A DNA stretch of 64,000 bases from Acidimicrobiales bacterium (GTDB lineage Bacteria > Actinomycetota > Acidimicrobiia > Acidimicrobiales > Aldehydirespiratoraceae), in NCBI GenBank assembly GCA_040219515.1, contig JAVJSI010000013.1, positions 1-64,000 of the forward strand, given 5' to 3'. Below the pieces are notes generated by a model that was not told where the DNA came from, searched no databases, and saw nothing but the letters and a program-made list of their open reading frames with translations. The position numbers and the translations under genes were made by a program. This document shows positions 25,345 to 34,229 of this stretch, one piece after another. Positions within the stretch are counted from its first letter, which is position 1; every line of letters starts with the position of its first letter.

Positions 25345-27005
25345 GGTTGTTGCTCCTGTTTCACGATCTCGGCCGCCCATCGATAGTCGGCCTTGCCGTT
25401 GGGGCCGCGCACGACCTCGGGCACGGCGACCACTGTACGGGGCAGCTTGTAGCGGGCCAGATGTCCGTCGCAGTGGGCGATGAGTTCGTCGGCCGTCACC
25501 GGCGCCGAGGTCGACACGACTGCGCACACCTCGTTGCCCCAGCGATCGTTGGGTCGGCCGACCACCACGGCGTCACGCACGGCCGGGTGGGCGTGCAGCA
25601 CCGCCTCGACCTCCTCGACGAACACCTTCTCGCCACCGGTGTTGATGCACACGGAGTCTCGCCCGAGCAGCTTCAGCCGTCCGTCGGCCAGCCACTCGGC
25701 CCGATCGCCGGGCACGGAGTAGCGGACCCCGTCGACGGTCGGGAACGTGCGGGCGGTCTTCTCGGCATCACCGAGATACCCGAGCGGAATGCGGCCGCGG
25801 CGGACGAGCCAGCCGGTGGCCCCTTCCCGGGGTGCGACGGCCTCCGTCATGTCTTCGGTGATCAGGCCGGTACCGGGCCCGGGCTCGAACACGCCGGCCT
25901 CGACATCGGCGTCGTCGGTGCTCACGTTGCGGCCCTGCGTGCCGCTTTCCGACGCGCCCATCGAGTCGATGATCCGCAGCCCGGGCCGGTGGGCCAGGAA
26001 CTCCTCCTTGACCCCGGTGGTCATCGCCGCCGCGCCGGTGGCGAGCACCTTCAGCGCCGAGATGTCGTAGGGCTCGCCGGCCTCGATCGCCCGGTTCAGT
26101 TCGTCGAGGATGGGTCGCCCGAACGCGTTGCCGATCACGATGATGAACGAGCACTGCTCCCGCTCGATCGTGCGGAGCACGTCGGCCGGGTCGAGCCGGT
26201 CGACGACCTCGCCGAGCACGACCGGGTTCCCGCCCATCCAGGCCAACCACGCGAGCCACTGGCCGCCGCCGTGCATCAGCGGTGCGGCGATGAGATACGG
26301 ATACACCCGCTCACCCGCCGCGTCCTCGACGACCGCGTCGTAACTCTCGAACTCCTCGCCGTCGCGGGGGTCCGCTCCACCCATCGCCGCGGCCCAGATG
26401 TCGGCCTGACGCCACAGGACGCCCTTGGGGACCCCGGTCGTGCCGCCGGTGTAGACCATGTAGAGATCGTCGGGCGAACGGTCGAGCTCGGGTCGGCGGG
26501 GCGACGACGCTGCAAGAAGCTGCTCGTAGTCGTGGGCACCGTCGAGGAGTGGCTCGCCGCTGGCGTCGGCGACCTGGATCAGTGTGTGGACGGCGGGCAG
26601 CTGCGACCGGATCTCGTCGATCACCGGCGCGAAGCACGCGTGGTAGACGACGGCCTTCGCGTCCGCGTCGGTCAGCAACTGCACCAGCTCGTCGGCCACG
26701 TAGCGATAGTTGACGTTGAGTGAGACGCCGCGTGCCTTCCACGCGGCGAGCATCCCCTCCAGATACTCCGGTCCGTTGTGGAGGCAGAGGGCGACATGGT
26801 CCTGCCCCGACTCCCACGGCTCGAGCTCGGCCCGTTCGGTGTGGCAGCCGATGCCGGCGGCCACGAGTGCGTTGGCGAGCCGATTGGCCCGGGCGTCCAC
26901 GTCGGCAAACGTCAACCGCCGCTGCGACGTGATGAGGGCCTCCTTCTCGGGAACCCGCGCCGCGATCCGCTCGAACGCCTCGGCAATGTTTGCGTCAAAC
27001 CCCAC
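25341..27005 (-). CDS. Acyl-CoA synthetase (AMP-forming)
   Basis: The 554-residue ANL-superfamily enzyme activates a carboxylic acid with ATP and CoA. The P-loop is YTGGTTGVPKGVLW, A5 is MGASESGTQ, and the C-terminal domain has GRDSVCINTGGEKVF and the catalytic Lys in NGKADYRW. The N-terminal region fits the FadD-type group with a short insertion near residue 85. The start is placed at GTG 27005, because TAGATT lies exactly 7 nt upstream and conserved residues begin there; an in-frame ATG at 27086 exists. The -10 box lies inside a 12-bp palindrome (27012-27023), a possible operator. Confidence 0.9.
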   Translation of the reverse strand: MGFDANIAEAFERIAARVPEKEALITSQRRLTFADVDARANRLANALVAAGIGCHTERAELEPWESGQDHVALCLHNGPEYLEGMLAAWKARGVSLNVNYRYVADELVQLLTDADAKAVVYHACFAPVIDEIRSQLPAVHTLIQVADASGEPLLDGAHDYEQLLAASSPRRPELDRSPDDLYMVYTGGTTGVPKGVLWRQADIWAAAMGGADPRDGEEFESYDAVVEDAAGERVYPYLIAAPLMHGGGQWLAWLAWMGGNPVVLGEVVDRLDPADVLRTIEREQCSFIIVIGNAFGRPILDELNRAIEAGEPYDISALKVLATGAAAMTTGVKEEFLAHRPGLRIIDSMGASESGTQGRNVSTDDADVEAGVFEPGPGTGLITEDMTEAVAPREGATGWLVRRGRIPLGYLGDAEKTARTFPTVDGVRYSVPGDRAEWLADGRLKLLGRDSVCINTGGEKVFVEEVEAVLHAHPAVRDAVVVGRPNDRWGNEVCAVVSTSAPVTADELIAHCDGHLARYKLPRTVVAVPEVVRGPNGKADYRWAAEIVKQEQQP

Positions 27006-27113
27006 GGCGGCGAATCTAGATTCCCCGGCCGCTGTGAACACTTCCGGGCCCTCGCCCCCGGAGGCGAGTTCCTGGAGATCGCCCATGTGCGGGCGAAATC
27101 GAACCGGGCTGAC

Positions 27114-28430
27114 TCAGGCCGCGTCGGCTTGGTCGTCGTCGGTTTCGTGGCGTGGGTTGGGCCAGTGGGTTTGGTGGTTGGGGATTGGTTGGCCGTTGGG
27201 GCGGGTGAGTTCCCACTCGCCCGTTTCGGTGCGCCAGGCGTGGTAGCCGCGTTGTTTGGTGCGGTTGTGTGTCCCGCAGGCGGGTGCCCCGTTGTCGGGG
27301 TTGGTTCTGCCGGGGTCTTGGCCGGTGGTGGGGGTCCATGGGGTGAGGTGGTCGATCTGGCATTTGGTGGCGGGGACCCAGCAGCCGGTCCAGTAGCAGG
27401 CGGTCTCGGCGAGGAGGGCGGCGTGGCGGGCGTTGCCGGTGAAGAGTCGGTTGCGGCGGCCGAGGTCGGTGACGACGCCGGCGGCGTTGGTGACGACCCG
27501 CCGGACGTGGTCGACCAGAGTCTGGGCGACGATTTCGGCGGGGTTGACGTAGGTGCCGTCGAGGGTGCGCGAGAACCGGTTGCGGTCGGTCGGATCCAAC
27601 GGGGCAGGGGTGGCGCCGACCAGTTTGGCGAGGTGGTGTTCGTAGGTGGTGTGGTCGATGACGAGGTCGGTGGTGGTGTCGAGGGGTTGGTTGTCGGGGC
27701 CGACCGCGGCGCCGCGGCGAACCAGTTCCATGAAGGCGTCGTAGCGGAGCTGTGTGTCGGTGCGGAGGAGGTGTTGGCGCCAGTTGTCGCCGTGCTCGGC
27801 TTGCGCGCGCTCGATGTCGGCGAGCCGTAGCGCGTCGACGAGATGAGAGAGGGTTTCGTCGAGTTGTGCGCCGTCGAGGCTGAGGAGGCGGCCTCTCAGG
27901 TCCCAGAAGCCGTTGAAGTCCTGCACGGTCTTGATCGAGCGGCGGCGCCAGCGTCGGTTGGTGTTGTCGTGGGCGCCGTCGTGGTCGACATGGTTGACCC
28001 ATTGCACACAGAACGTGTCGAAGTCGGGGTACTCGAGCTCGCGGGCGGCGAGAAGGAATTCGTCTTCGCACACGGTCAGGTACTCGCGGACCCGAGGGTT
28101 GGCCCACACCGCGGCGATGCGCCGTACTTGGTCGGTGCCGACGAGACCATCGCCGTAACACTCCGCCACCGCCGGCAACCCGCGCAGGCATTTCATGACC
28201 CGGTCACGCTGAAACGCCTCGGACCCCGACAACTGTCCGTGCACCCGCATCATGATCTTGGCCGAGAAATGCGCGTCGGCCAGAAACACCCCGGTGCGGT
28301 CGATCCGGTCCAGCAACGCCACCCGGCGGGCATCCAGGCGGCGGGCCTCACGCTCGAGAGAAGCGATCTCGGCCGCGGCGGTATCGGCATCGAATTCCTC
28401 CGTCTCGAAACACCCGTCAGTAGCGAACAT
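27114..28430 (-). CDS. DUF222/13E12-type HNH endonuclease-domain protein
   Basis: The 438-residue protein has an N-terminal helical DUF222 region and a C-terminal HNH motif: CQIDHLTPWT, then NPDNGAPACGTHNRTK, then a GYHAWR tail. These 13E12-like proteins are abundant in actinobacteria, often in many copies, and their function is unknown. The C-terminal third is encoded by unusually T/G-rich plus-strand DNA compared with neighbours, which hints at a different history. The ATG at 28430 follows TAGAGT with a 7-nt spacer, so it is probably leaderless; a longer in-frame start at 28541 lacks support. Confidence 0.85.
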   Translation of the reverse strand: MFATDGCFETEEFDADTAAAEIASLEREARRLDARRVALLDRIDRTGVFLADAHFSAKIMMRVHGQLSGSEAFQRDRVMKCLRGLPAVAECYGDGLVGTDQVRRIAAVWANPRVREYLTVCEDEFLLAARELEYPDFDTFCVQWVNHVDHDGAHDNTNRRWRRRSIKTVQDFNGFWDLRGRLLSLDGAQLDETLSHLVDALRLADIERAQAEHGDNWRQHLLRTDTQLRYDAFMELVRRGAAVGPDNQPLDTTTDLVIDHTTYEHHLAKLVGATPAPLDPTDRNRFSRTLDGTYVNPAEIVAQTLVDHVRRVVTNAAGVVTDLGRRNRLFTGNARHAALLAETACYWTGCWVPATKCQIDHLTPWTPTTGQDPGRTNPDNGAPACGTHNRTKQRGYHAWRTETGEWELTRPNGQPIPNHQTHWPNPRHETDDDQADAA

Positions 28431-28648
28431 ACGTTCGACTCTAGTGAGTGGGTATGACAGCCAGATCAGCCGAAGACTCACGCACTGATCGTTTGTGCTT
28501 CCCTCGAACTTGATGGAGTTGCCCACCGTAGGGGTGGTCAACTCGCCTCAATTTCGGGGGTTCGGGGGTGTGGGTGGAGCTGGCGGTCTTGCGTTGGGGG
28601 CGTGTGCGGAACACGCTGGAGCGTCACCTCGAGAGAGAGAAGTCCGCC

Positions 28649-29824
28649 ATGACCGACGTCGTGATCGTCGAAGCCGTCCGTTCCGCCGTGGGCAAGAAGA
28701 ACGGCACCCTGGGTCACACCCACCCGACCGACTTGCTGGGCACGGTGCAGATGGCGTGTCTCGAACGGGCCGGGGTGGACAGCGCCGACGTCGACCAGGT
28801 GGTCGGCGGGTGCATCAACCAGATCGGGGCGCAGGGAATGAACGTCACCCGCACGGCGTGGCTGAGTCACGGCGGCGACGAGAACACGGCGTGTTCGACG
28901 GTCGATTCGCAGTGCGGGTCGAGCCAGCATGCGGTGAACCTCGCGTACTCCCTGATCGCGTCGGGCGTGGAGGACGTCGTGCTGGCCTGCGGGGTCGAGG
29001 TGATGACGATGCTGCCGGTCGGGTCGAACACGGCCAACGGTCCCGGGCGTCCGGTGAGCCGCAGCTACTTCGATCACTACGAGTTCACCTCGCAGTTCGA
29101 GGGGGCCGAACGGATCGCCACGAAGTACGGCATCACCCGCGACGACACCGACGCATTCGGGCTCGAGTCGCAGGAACGCGCCGCCCGTGCCCGCGACGAG
29201 GGTCGCTTCGAGACGCAGATCGTGCCGGTCGACGCGGTGCTGGTCGACGACGAGGGCAAGAAGACCGGCGACACGGTGGAATTCGCCCGCGACGAGGTGC
29301 CGCGCGACACGAGCCGCGAGGCGCTGGCCAACCTGAAGCCGGTCGCGCGGGAGGACGGCATCCACACCGCCGGCACGTCGTCGCAGATCTCCGACGGCGC
29401 CGCTGCGGTGCTCATGATGTCGGCCGAGAAGGCAGCCGAGCTCGGCCTCAAGCCGCGTGCCCGCGTGGCCCAGACCGCGCTCGTCGGCTGCGATCCGGTC
29501 CTCATGCTCGAGGGGCCGATCCCGGCGACCGAACGGGTGCTCAGCCGTGAGGGCATCTCGATCGACGACGTCGACGTGTTCGAGGTGAACGAGGCGTTCG
29601 CCTCGGTGGTGCTCGCCTGGGCCAAGGCCACCGGTGCCGACCTCGAGAAGACGAACCCCAACGGCGGTGCCATCGCCCTCGGTCACCCGCTCGGCGGCAC
29701 TGGCTGCATCCTCACCACCAAGGCGCTGCACGAGCTCGAACGAACCGACGGTGAGTGGGGCCTCATCTCCATGTGCTGCGGTGGCGGACTCGGCACCGGC
29801 ACGCTGATCCAGCGCCTGCCCTGA
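28649..29824 (+). CDS. Thiolase (acetyl-CoA acyltransferase)
   Basis: The 391-residue enzyme fits type I/II thiolases, which cleave 3-ketoacyl-CoA or condense acyl-CoA units. The nucleophilic Cys is in DSQCGSSQHA near residue 91, the His is in GHPLGGTG, the NEAF segment is present and the second Cys is in MCCGGGLG. Position and length are normal. The ATG at 28649 follows a GAGAGAGAGAAG purine tract that serves as the ribosome binding site. It is a single gene between two minus-strand genes, probably feeding beta-oxidation. Confidence 0.92.
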   Translation: MTDVVIVEAVRSAVGKKNGTLGHTHPTDLLGTVQMACLERAGVDSADVDQVVGGCINQIGAQGMNVTRTAWLSHGGDENTACSTVDSQCGSSQHAVNLAYSLIASGVEDVVLACGVEVMTMLPVGSNTANGPGRPVSRSYFDHYEFTSQFEGAERIATKYGITRDDTDAFGLESQERAARARDEGRFETQIVPVDAVLVDDEGKKTGDTVEFARDEVPRDTSREALANLKPVAREDGIHTAGTSSQISDGAAAVLMMSAEKAAELGLKPRARVAQTALVGCDPVLMLEGPIPATERVLSREGISIDDVDVFEVNEAFASVVLAWAKATGADLEKTNPNGGAIALGHPLGGTGCILTTKALHELERTDGEWGLISMCCGGGLGTGTLIQRLP

Positions 29825-29834
29825 CGAATCCGGC

Positions 29835-30941
29835 TTACGCGCTCGACGAGAGCCTCGGCCGGAGCGGGGCGTGGTCGATGGCGGGCAAGACGTGTTCGGC
29901 CACGAGGTCGCACTCGGCCAGGTGGGTGTAGCCCGACAGGATGAAGGCGTCGACACCCACTGCTCGGTAGGCGCGCAGCTTGGCGACCACTTGGTCCGGG
30001 TCGCCCACGATGGCGGCGCCGGCCCCGCTGCGGGCGCGGCCGATGCCGGTCCACAGGTTGGGCTCGGCGTAGCCGTCGTCGTCGGCGGCGTCGCGCAGCT
30101 CGGCCTGGCGGGACACACCCACCGATGCGGCGTCGAGTGATCGGTTGCGGATCGTGGCGCCGGTGTCGTCGTCGAGCTGCGACACGAGTCGGTCGGCCGC
30201 GGCTCGGGCTTCGGACTCGGTTTCGCGGACGATGACATGGGCGCGCAATCCGTAGCGGAGCGTCCGATCGAACCGTGCGGCTCGCGTCCGCATGTCGACG
30301 ATCGTCTCGCCGACCGAGGCGACGGTGTCGGGCCAGGTGAGGAACACGTCGGCGCACTCCGCCGCCGTTTCCTTGGCGGCTTCGCTGAATCCGCCGAAGT
30401 ACATCGGCGGGCAGCCCGTCCCCTCGGTGGCGATGCGGGGCGGATCGAGCGCGAGATCGACGAAGTCGCCGTGCATCTCGAGCCGCTCACCGTCGAGCAG
30501 CTGCCGGAGTCCGTGCATGAACTCGCGGGTGCGTTGGTAGCGGGGTTCGCTGTCGAGCGACTGGCCGGGGAGGTCCGACGAGATGATGTTGATCGTGAGG
30601 CGCCCCCCGCACATCTGGTCGAGGGTGGCGAGCTGACGGGCGAGCTGCGGCAACCACATCTCGCCGACCCGCACGGCCAGCAGCAGATGGATCTGCTCGG
30701 TCGACGGACCCACGCCGCCGGCGAACGCAACCGAGTCGATGCCGAGCTGGTAGCCCGACGGCAGGAGGATGTTGTCGAAGCCGTGGCGATCGGCCGCGAG
30801 CGTGATGTCGCGGCAGTGCGACCACGAGCTGCGCAGCAGATCATCGGGTACGCCGAGGAACTCGTAGTCGTCGTCGCACAGGGCGGCGAACCAGCTGATC
30901 TCGACCGGCTCGGCTCTCTCGCTCACGGCGCTCTCGTTCAC
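29835..30941 (-). CDS. LLM-class flavin-dependent oxidoreductase (SsuD-like)
   Basis: The 368-residue protein belongs to the bacterial luciferase-like superfamily, near the alkanesulfonate monooxygenase SsuD type. It has ADRHGFDNILLPSGY after the first barrel strand, TLDQMCGGRLTINIISSD, and QRTREFMHGLRQLL, with PPMYFGGFSEAAKE in the middle. These enzymes use reduced FMN from a separate reductase. The GTG at 30941 overlaps the aldo/keto reductase stop as GTGA. The substrate could be a sulfonate, a sulfur compound or another organic molecule. Confidence 0.82.
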   Translation of the reverse strand: MNESAVSERAEPVEISWFAALCDDDYEFLGVPDDLLRSSWSHCRDITLAADRHGFDNILLPSGYQLGIDSVAFAGGVGPSTEQIHLLLAVRVGEMWLPQLARQLATLDQMCGGRLTINIISSDLPGQSLDSEPRYQRTREFMHGLRQLLDGERLEMHGDFVDLALDPPRIATEGTGCPPMYFGGFSEAAKETAAECADVFLTWPDTVASVGETIVDMRTRAARFDRTLRYGLRAHVIVRETESEARAAADRLVSQLDDDTGATIRNRSLDAASVGVSRQAELRDAADDDGYAEPNLWTGIGRARSGAGAAIVGDPDQVVAKLRAYRAVGVDAFILSGYTHLAECDLVAEHVLPAIDHAPLRPRLSSSA

Positions 30942-31840
30942 GGAAGCGGCACGCCTTCGGACGCCTGGACGATGGCGTAGACGTCGGCCCGGTCCAGCAT
31001 CACGCCCAGCGCAGTGGCTGCGGTGGCGAGGCGGGCCGGGGTCTGGGTGCCGAGGATCGCCACCGGTGCCGATGGGTGGGCGAGCACGAAGGCGAGGCAG
31101 ATCGCGGCGCGGTCGACGTTCTCACGCTCGGCCAGGTCGTCGAGCACCGCGAGCAACTCGGGGCGGATGCCCTCGCCCGACACGAGGCGACCGCCGGCCA
31201 GCGGGCTCCAGGCCAGCGGCACGACGCCGTCACGCAGGCAGAGGTCGAACGTGCCGTCGCGCAGCGGCGTGAGCACGGCGGGGGAGTATTCGGGTTGGGT
31301 GGTGAGGATCGGGAAGGGGAGGTGGGCGGCCAGTGCTTCGTGTTGCGCGGGCGTGTGGTTGGAGACGCCGACCTCACGGATCTTGCCCTTCTCCCGCAGC
31401 CGGGTGAGCGTGGCCGCGACGTCGGCGGGATGAGAGAAGAGATCGGGTCGGTGGATCTGGTAGACATCGATCACGTCGGTCTGGAGACGGCGCAGGCTCG
31501 CGTCGCAGGCCGCCTCGAGCGCGAGCGGACTCGAGTCATACGGCGTGGGTGGCACGATGCCGCCCTTGGTCGCCAGCACCATGCGTTCGCGAAGCGAGGG
31601 GGCTGACGCCAGCACCGCGCCCAGCACCTCCTCGTTGGCGCCGAACCCGCCGCCGCCCCAGTCGAATCCGTAGACGTCGGCGTTGTCGATGAGGTTGAGC
31701 CCGAGGTCGAGGGCGGTCTCCACGAGCGCGCGAGCGTCGTCGGTCACCGAGGTGGTCAGGCGCCAACACCCGAAGGCAAGTGGGCCGACCTCGAAGGGCC
31801 CGATCGTGCGGGCCGCGGTGTTGATCAGCGAAACAGTCAT
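30938..31840 (-). CDS. Aldo/keto reductase
   Basis: The 300-residue TIM-barrel enzyme shows the AKR catalytic elements: NLIDNADVYG (Asp, Tyr), ATKGGI with Lys, and YQIHRPD with His. The cofactor tail has ILGTQTPARL near the C-terminus. AKRs reduce carbonyls with NADPH. ATG 31840 lies 7 nt after TACCTT, so the transcript is probably leaderless, back to back with the oxidoreductase at 31862. Translation is coupled to the LLM oxidoreductase that follows. Confidence 0.88.
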   Translation of the reverse strand: MTVSLINTAARTIGPFEVGPLAFGCWRLTTSVTDDARALVETALDLGLNLIDNADVYGFDWGGGGFGANEEVLGAVLASAPSLRERMVLATKGGIVPPTPYDSSPLALEAACDASLRRLQTDVIDVYQIHRPDLFSHPADVAATLTRLREKGKIREVGVSNHTPAQHEALAAHLPFPILTTQPEYSPAVLTPLRDGTFDLCLRDGVVPLAWSPLAGGRLVSGEGIRPELLAVLDDLAERENVDRAAICLAFVLAHPSAPVAILGTQTPARLATAATALGVMLDRADVYAIVQASEGVPLP

Positions 31841-31846
31841 CGCCCG

Positions 31847-31853
31847 TAAGGTA
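31847..31853. promoter_or_regulatory. Divergent promoter with overlapping -10 boxes
   Basis: On the minus strand TACCTT lies 7 nt before ATG 31840. On the plus strand TAAGGT (31847-31852) lies 9 nt before ATG 31862. The two hexamers overlap on opposite strands, so initiation in one direction should block the other. No Shine-Dalgarno site precedes either start. Confidence 0.45.
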
Positions 31854-31861
31854 CTCATCTC

Positions 31862-32929
31862 ATGGATTTGCGCTACGGGATCATCGGAACCGGGATGATG
31901 GGTGTCGAGCACATCCACAACCTCCTGCATGTCGAGGGTGCCATCATCACGGCGCTGGCCGACCCTCATCAGGCGAGCCGCGACACCGCCGCAGCGCTGG
32001 TTCCCGACGCTGCGGTCCACACCGACCACGTGCGCCTGATCGCCGACGGTGGGTGTGATGCGGTCGTCGTGGCATCGCCGAACATGACCCATGTCGACGT
32101 GCTGCGCGATGTGTTGGCCACCGACCTCCACGTGCTCGTGGAGAAGCCGCTCTGCACGACGGTCGACGACTGCTACGCCGTGCTCGACCTCGCCGAAGGT
32201 CGCGACGCGCTCACGTGGGTCGGCCTCGAATACCGCTACATACCCCAGATCGCCCGGCTGATCGACGAGGTCGACGGTGGCGCCGTCGGGCGACCCCGGA
32301 TGGTCGCCATCCGCGAGCACCGGTTCCCGTTCCTCGAGAAGGTGGGCGACTGGAATCGGTTCTCGCGCAACACCGGCGGCACGCTGGTGGAGAAGACGTG
32401 TCACTTCTTCGACCTGATGTGTCGGCTCATGCCCGGGGAACCGGTGCGGGTGATGGCGAGCGGGGCCCAGGACGTGAACCATCTCGACGAGATCTACGAC
32501 GGCGAGGTGCCCGACATCCTCGACAACGCGTTCGTGATCGTGGAGTTCGACGACGGCGGCCGAGGCATGCTCGACCTCTGCATGTTCGCCGAAGCGACCC
32601 ATCACCAGGAGGAGCTGAGCGTGGTGGGCGCCGCCGGCAAGGTCGAGACGTCGGTGCCCGAACCCATCGTGCGCATCGGCCGCCGCGGGGAGCACTGGAT
32701 CGGCGGGGTCGAGGCCCACGAGGTCCATGACGAGTCGGTGGCCTACGAGGGCTACCACGACGGTTCGTCGTATCTCGAACACCTGCGCTTCCGGGACGCG
32801 ATCCGAGAAGGTCGCCCTCCGGAGGTGTCACTCGAGGACGGGCTCCGGTCGGTCGCCATCGGCGCCGCTGCGCATCGCTCGATCGACGAGGGTCGCATCG
32901 TCGCCCTGTCGGAGTTCCTGCGGTCATGA
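31862..32929 (+). CDS. Gfo/Idh/MocA-family oxidoreductase
   Basis: The 355-residue NAD(P)-dependent enzyme has the Rossmann motif GIIGTGMMG, the conserved EKP motif in VLVEKPLCTT near residue 98 and GTLVEKTCHFFDLM near residue 182, matching the GG...HxxD signature of Gfo/Idh/MocA proteins. These enzymes oxidise or reduce sugars, inositols or related polyols. The substrate is unknown. The stop overlaps the next gene by ATGA. Confidence 0.88.
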   Translation: MDLRYGIIGTGMMGVEHIHNLLHVEGAIITALADPHQASRDTAAALVPDAAVHTDHVRLIADGGCDAVVVASPNMTHVDVLRDVLATDLHVLVEKPLCTTVDDCYAVLDLAEGRDALTWVGLEYRYIPQIARLIDEVDGGAVGRPRMVAIREHRFPFLEKVGDWNRFSRNTGGTLVEKTCHFFDLMCRLMPGEPVRVMASGAQDVNHLDEIYDGEVPDILDNAFVIVEFDDGGRGMLDLCMFAEATHHQEELSVVGAAGKVETSVPEPIVRIGRRGEHWIGGVEAHEVHDESVAYEGYHDGSSYLEHLRFRDAIREGRPPEVSLEDGLRSVAIGAAAHRSIDEGRIVALSEFLRS

Positions 32930-33582
32930 GCGGCATCGACGAGACATCGCATTTCGCCCAGGCGCTCGCAGCGCTGACAGCGGAAGACACCGAACTGGCG
33001 GCCGATCAGATCGCTCGGGCCGAGCGGCAGGCGCGCCAGCTGAAGCAGTACTCGATCCGGTGGATCGCGGAGTTGCTGTCGTGGATCGGGGAGACCGAAG
33101 GCGAAGCTGCGGTCGAGGCCGCGCTGCGCCGGTTCGGCGACCGCAATCTTGCCGACCGGGCCGAGGCCGAGAACGACTGGTGGTCGGTGCCGGCCGAGGT
33201 GCGAGCCAAGGTCGTGGCCCGGGCGATGCTGGCCAACGGCGCCGACGTCGAACTCGCCGAAGACGACGAGAAGATCGTGATGTCGTTTCGCTGCGGCAGC
33301 GGCGGGTGGCTCATCGATTCCGGGGCCTACGAGGGCGACGACGCCCTGATGACGCTCACCGAGCCGGGCCCGCGCACCTTCGGCCGCGACTCGATGTGGG
33401 TCTACTGCGCCCATTGCTCGGTGAACAACGAGATGCAGTCGGTGGAGACGACCGGCCGACTGACCTCGGTCGAGTTCCCTCCGGAGCAGGCCGGTGATCC
33501 CTGTGTGCATCACGTCTACCGACGAGTGGAGGACGTGCCGGAGGAGATCTACCTGCGGATCGGGAAACGCAAGCCCGAGTAG
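32926..33582 (+). CDS. Conserved-looking protein of unknown function, coupled to oxidoreductase
   Basis: I do not recognise this 218-residue protein. The first 110 residues are mainly helical and charged. The second half has several motifs that look functional: FRCGSGGWL, YCAHCSVNNEM with a CxxC pair, and PCVHHVYRR. The Cys/His content suggests a metal site or a redox pair, and a similar Cys/His layout occurs in some thiazoline-carboxylate hydrolase-like proteins, but I cannot assign it. No signal peptide or membrane helix is seen. It overlaps the Gfo/Idh gene by ATGA, so it should be translated with it and may act on the same compound. Confidence 0.75.
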   Translation: MSGIDETSHFAQALAALTAEDTELAADQIARAERQARQLKQYSIRWIAELLSWIGETEGEAAVEAALRRFGDRNLADRAEAENDWWSVPAEVRAKVVARAMLANGADVELAEDDEKIVMSFRCGSGGWLIDSGAYEGDDALMTLTEPGPRTFGRDSMWVYCAHCSVNNEMQSVETTGRLTSVEFPPEQAGDPCVHHVYRRVEDVPEEIYLRIGKRKPE

Positions 33583-33624
33583 CGTCCCGCCTCGCTACGG
33601 CAGGAAGTGCTCGAAGCCGCTCTC

Positions 33625-34182
33625 TCAGGCGTCGAGATCGAGCGCCGCGGCGAATCGCCGGTAGGTGCGGTCGACGTCACCTCGAATGACCTCGACTCGC
33701 CGGGTCGCGGGACGATGCTCGACGACGTCGACGAACGCGTGGTACATCCGGCCGACCGGGTCGGCGTCGTCGGAGCGATCGACCAGCGCGGCGGCGTCGT
33801 GGTGGGTCGGGTCGCTCGGGGTTGCTCGACGCTGGGCGAATGCGTCGAGTGCGCTCGCGCGATCGAGCCACAGAGCGGCTTCGACGAACGTCGACCGGGT
33901 GCGCGCAGCGACGTCGGACAGCTGATCGATGAACTCGGGGCGGCCGAGGAACTGCGGCACGATCACATCGTGTCCCGCCGCGAGGTGCGTCTCGGCCATC
34001 GCCAGTGCGAGTGAGCGAGCGCTCGCCCCCGCCTTCGAAGGGTCATCGAGCCATGCACCGAGCATGCTCCGAACGACATCGATGTCGAGGTTCAGAGCGA
34101 GTGGGCGGGTGTCGACGAAACGTCGAGCGATCGTCGACTTCCCGCTCGCCGGCGGACCGTTCAGCAGTACGAGCAGCGCCAT
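33625..34182 (-). CDS. P-loop kinase-like ATPase
   Basis: The 185-residue protein has a Walker A motif NGPPASGKST at residues 8-17, a DIDVVRSML segment after the second strand and an arginine-containing C-terminal half. It fits small AAA/kinase proteins such as chloramphenicol phosphotransferase- or nucleotide-kinase-like enzymes. The phosphate acceptor is unknown. ATG 34182 lies 6 nt after TACGCT with no Shine-Dalgarno site, a leaderless pattern. It is the downstream neighbour of the PIN-domain ORF on the same strand. Confidence 0.75.
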   Translation of the reverse strand: MALLVLLNGPPASGKSTIARRFVDTRPLALNLDIDVVRSMLGAWLDDPSKAGASARSLALAMAETHLAAGHDVIVPQFLGRPEFIDQLSDVAARTRSTFVEAALWLDRASALDAFAQRRATPSDPTHHDAAALVDRSDDADPVGRMYHAFVDVVEHRPATRRVEVIRGDVDRTYRRFAAALDLDA

Positions 34183-34229
34183 GCCCTCAGCGTAGGTGTG
34201 AAGCGGAACGCCACTGCGACGCGAGCTCG

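Noticed and set aside
27012-27023. GAATCTAGATTC palindrome as a restriction or phage attachment site
   Set aside because: The 12-bp palindrome includes the TANNNT box of the acyl-CoA synthetase; a promoter or operator explanation is sufficient.
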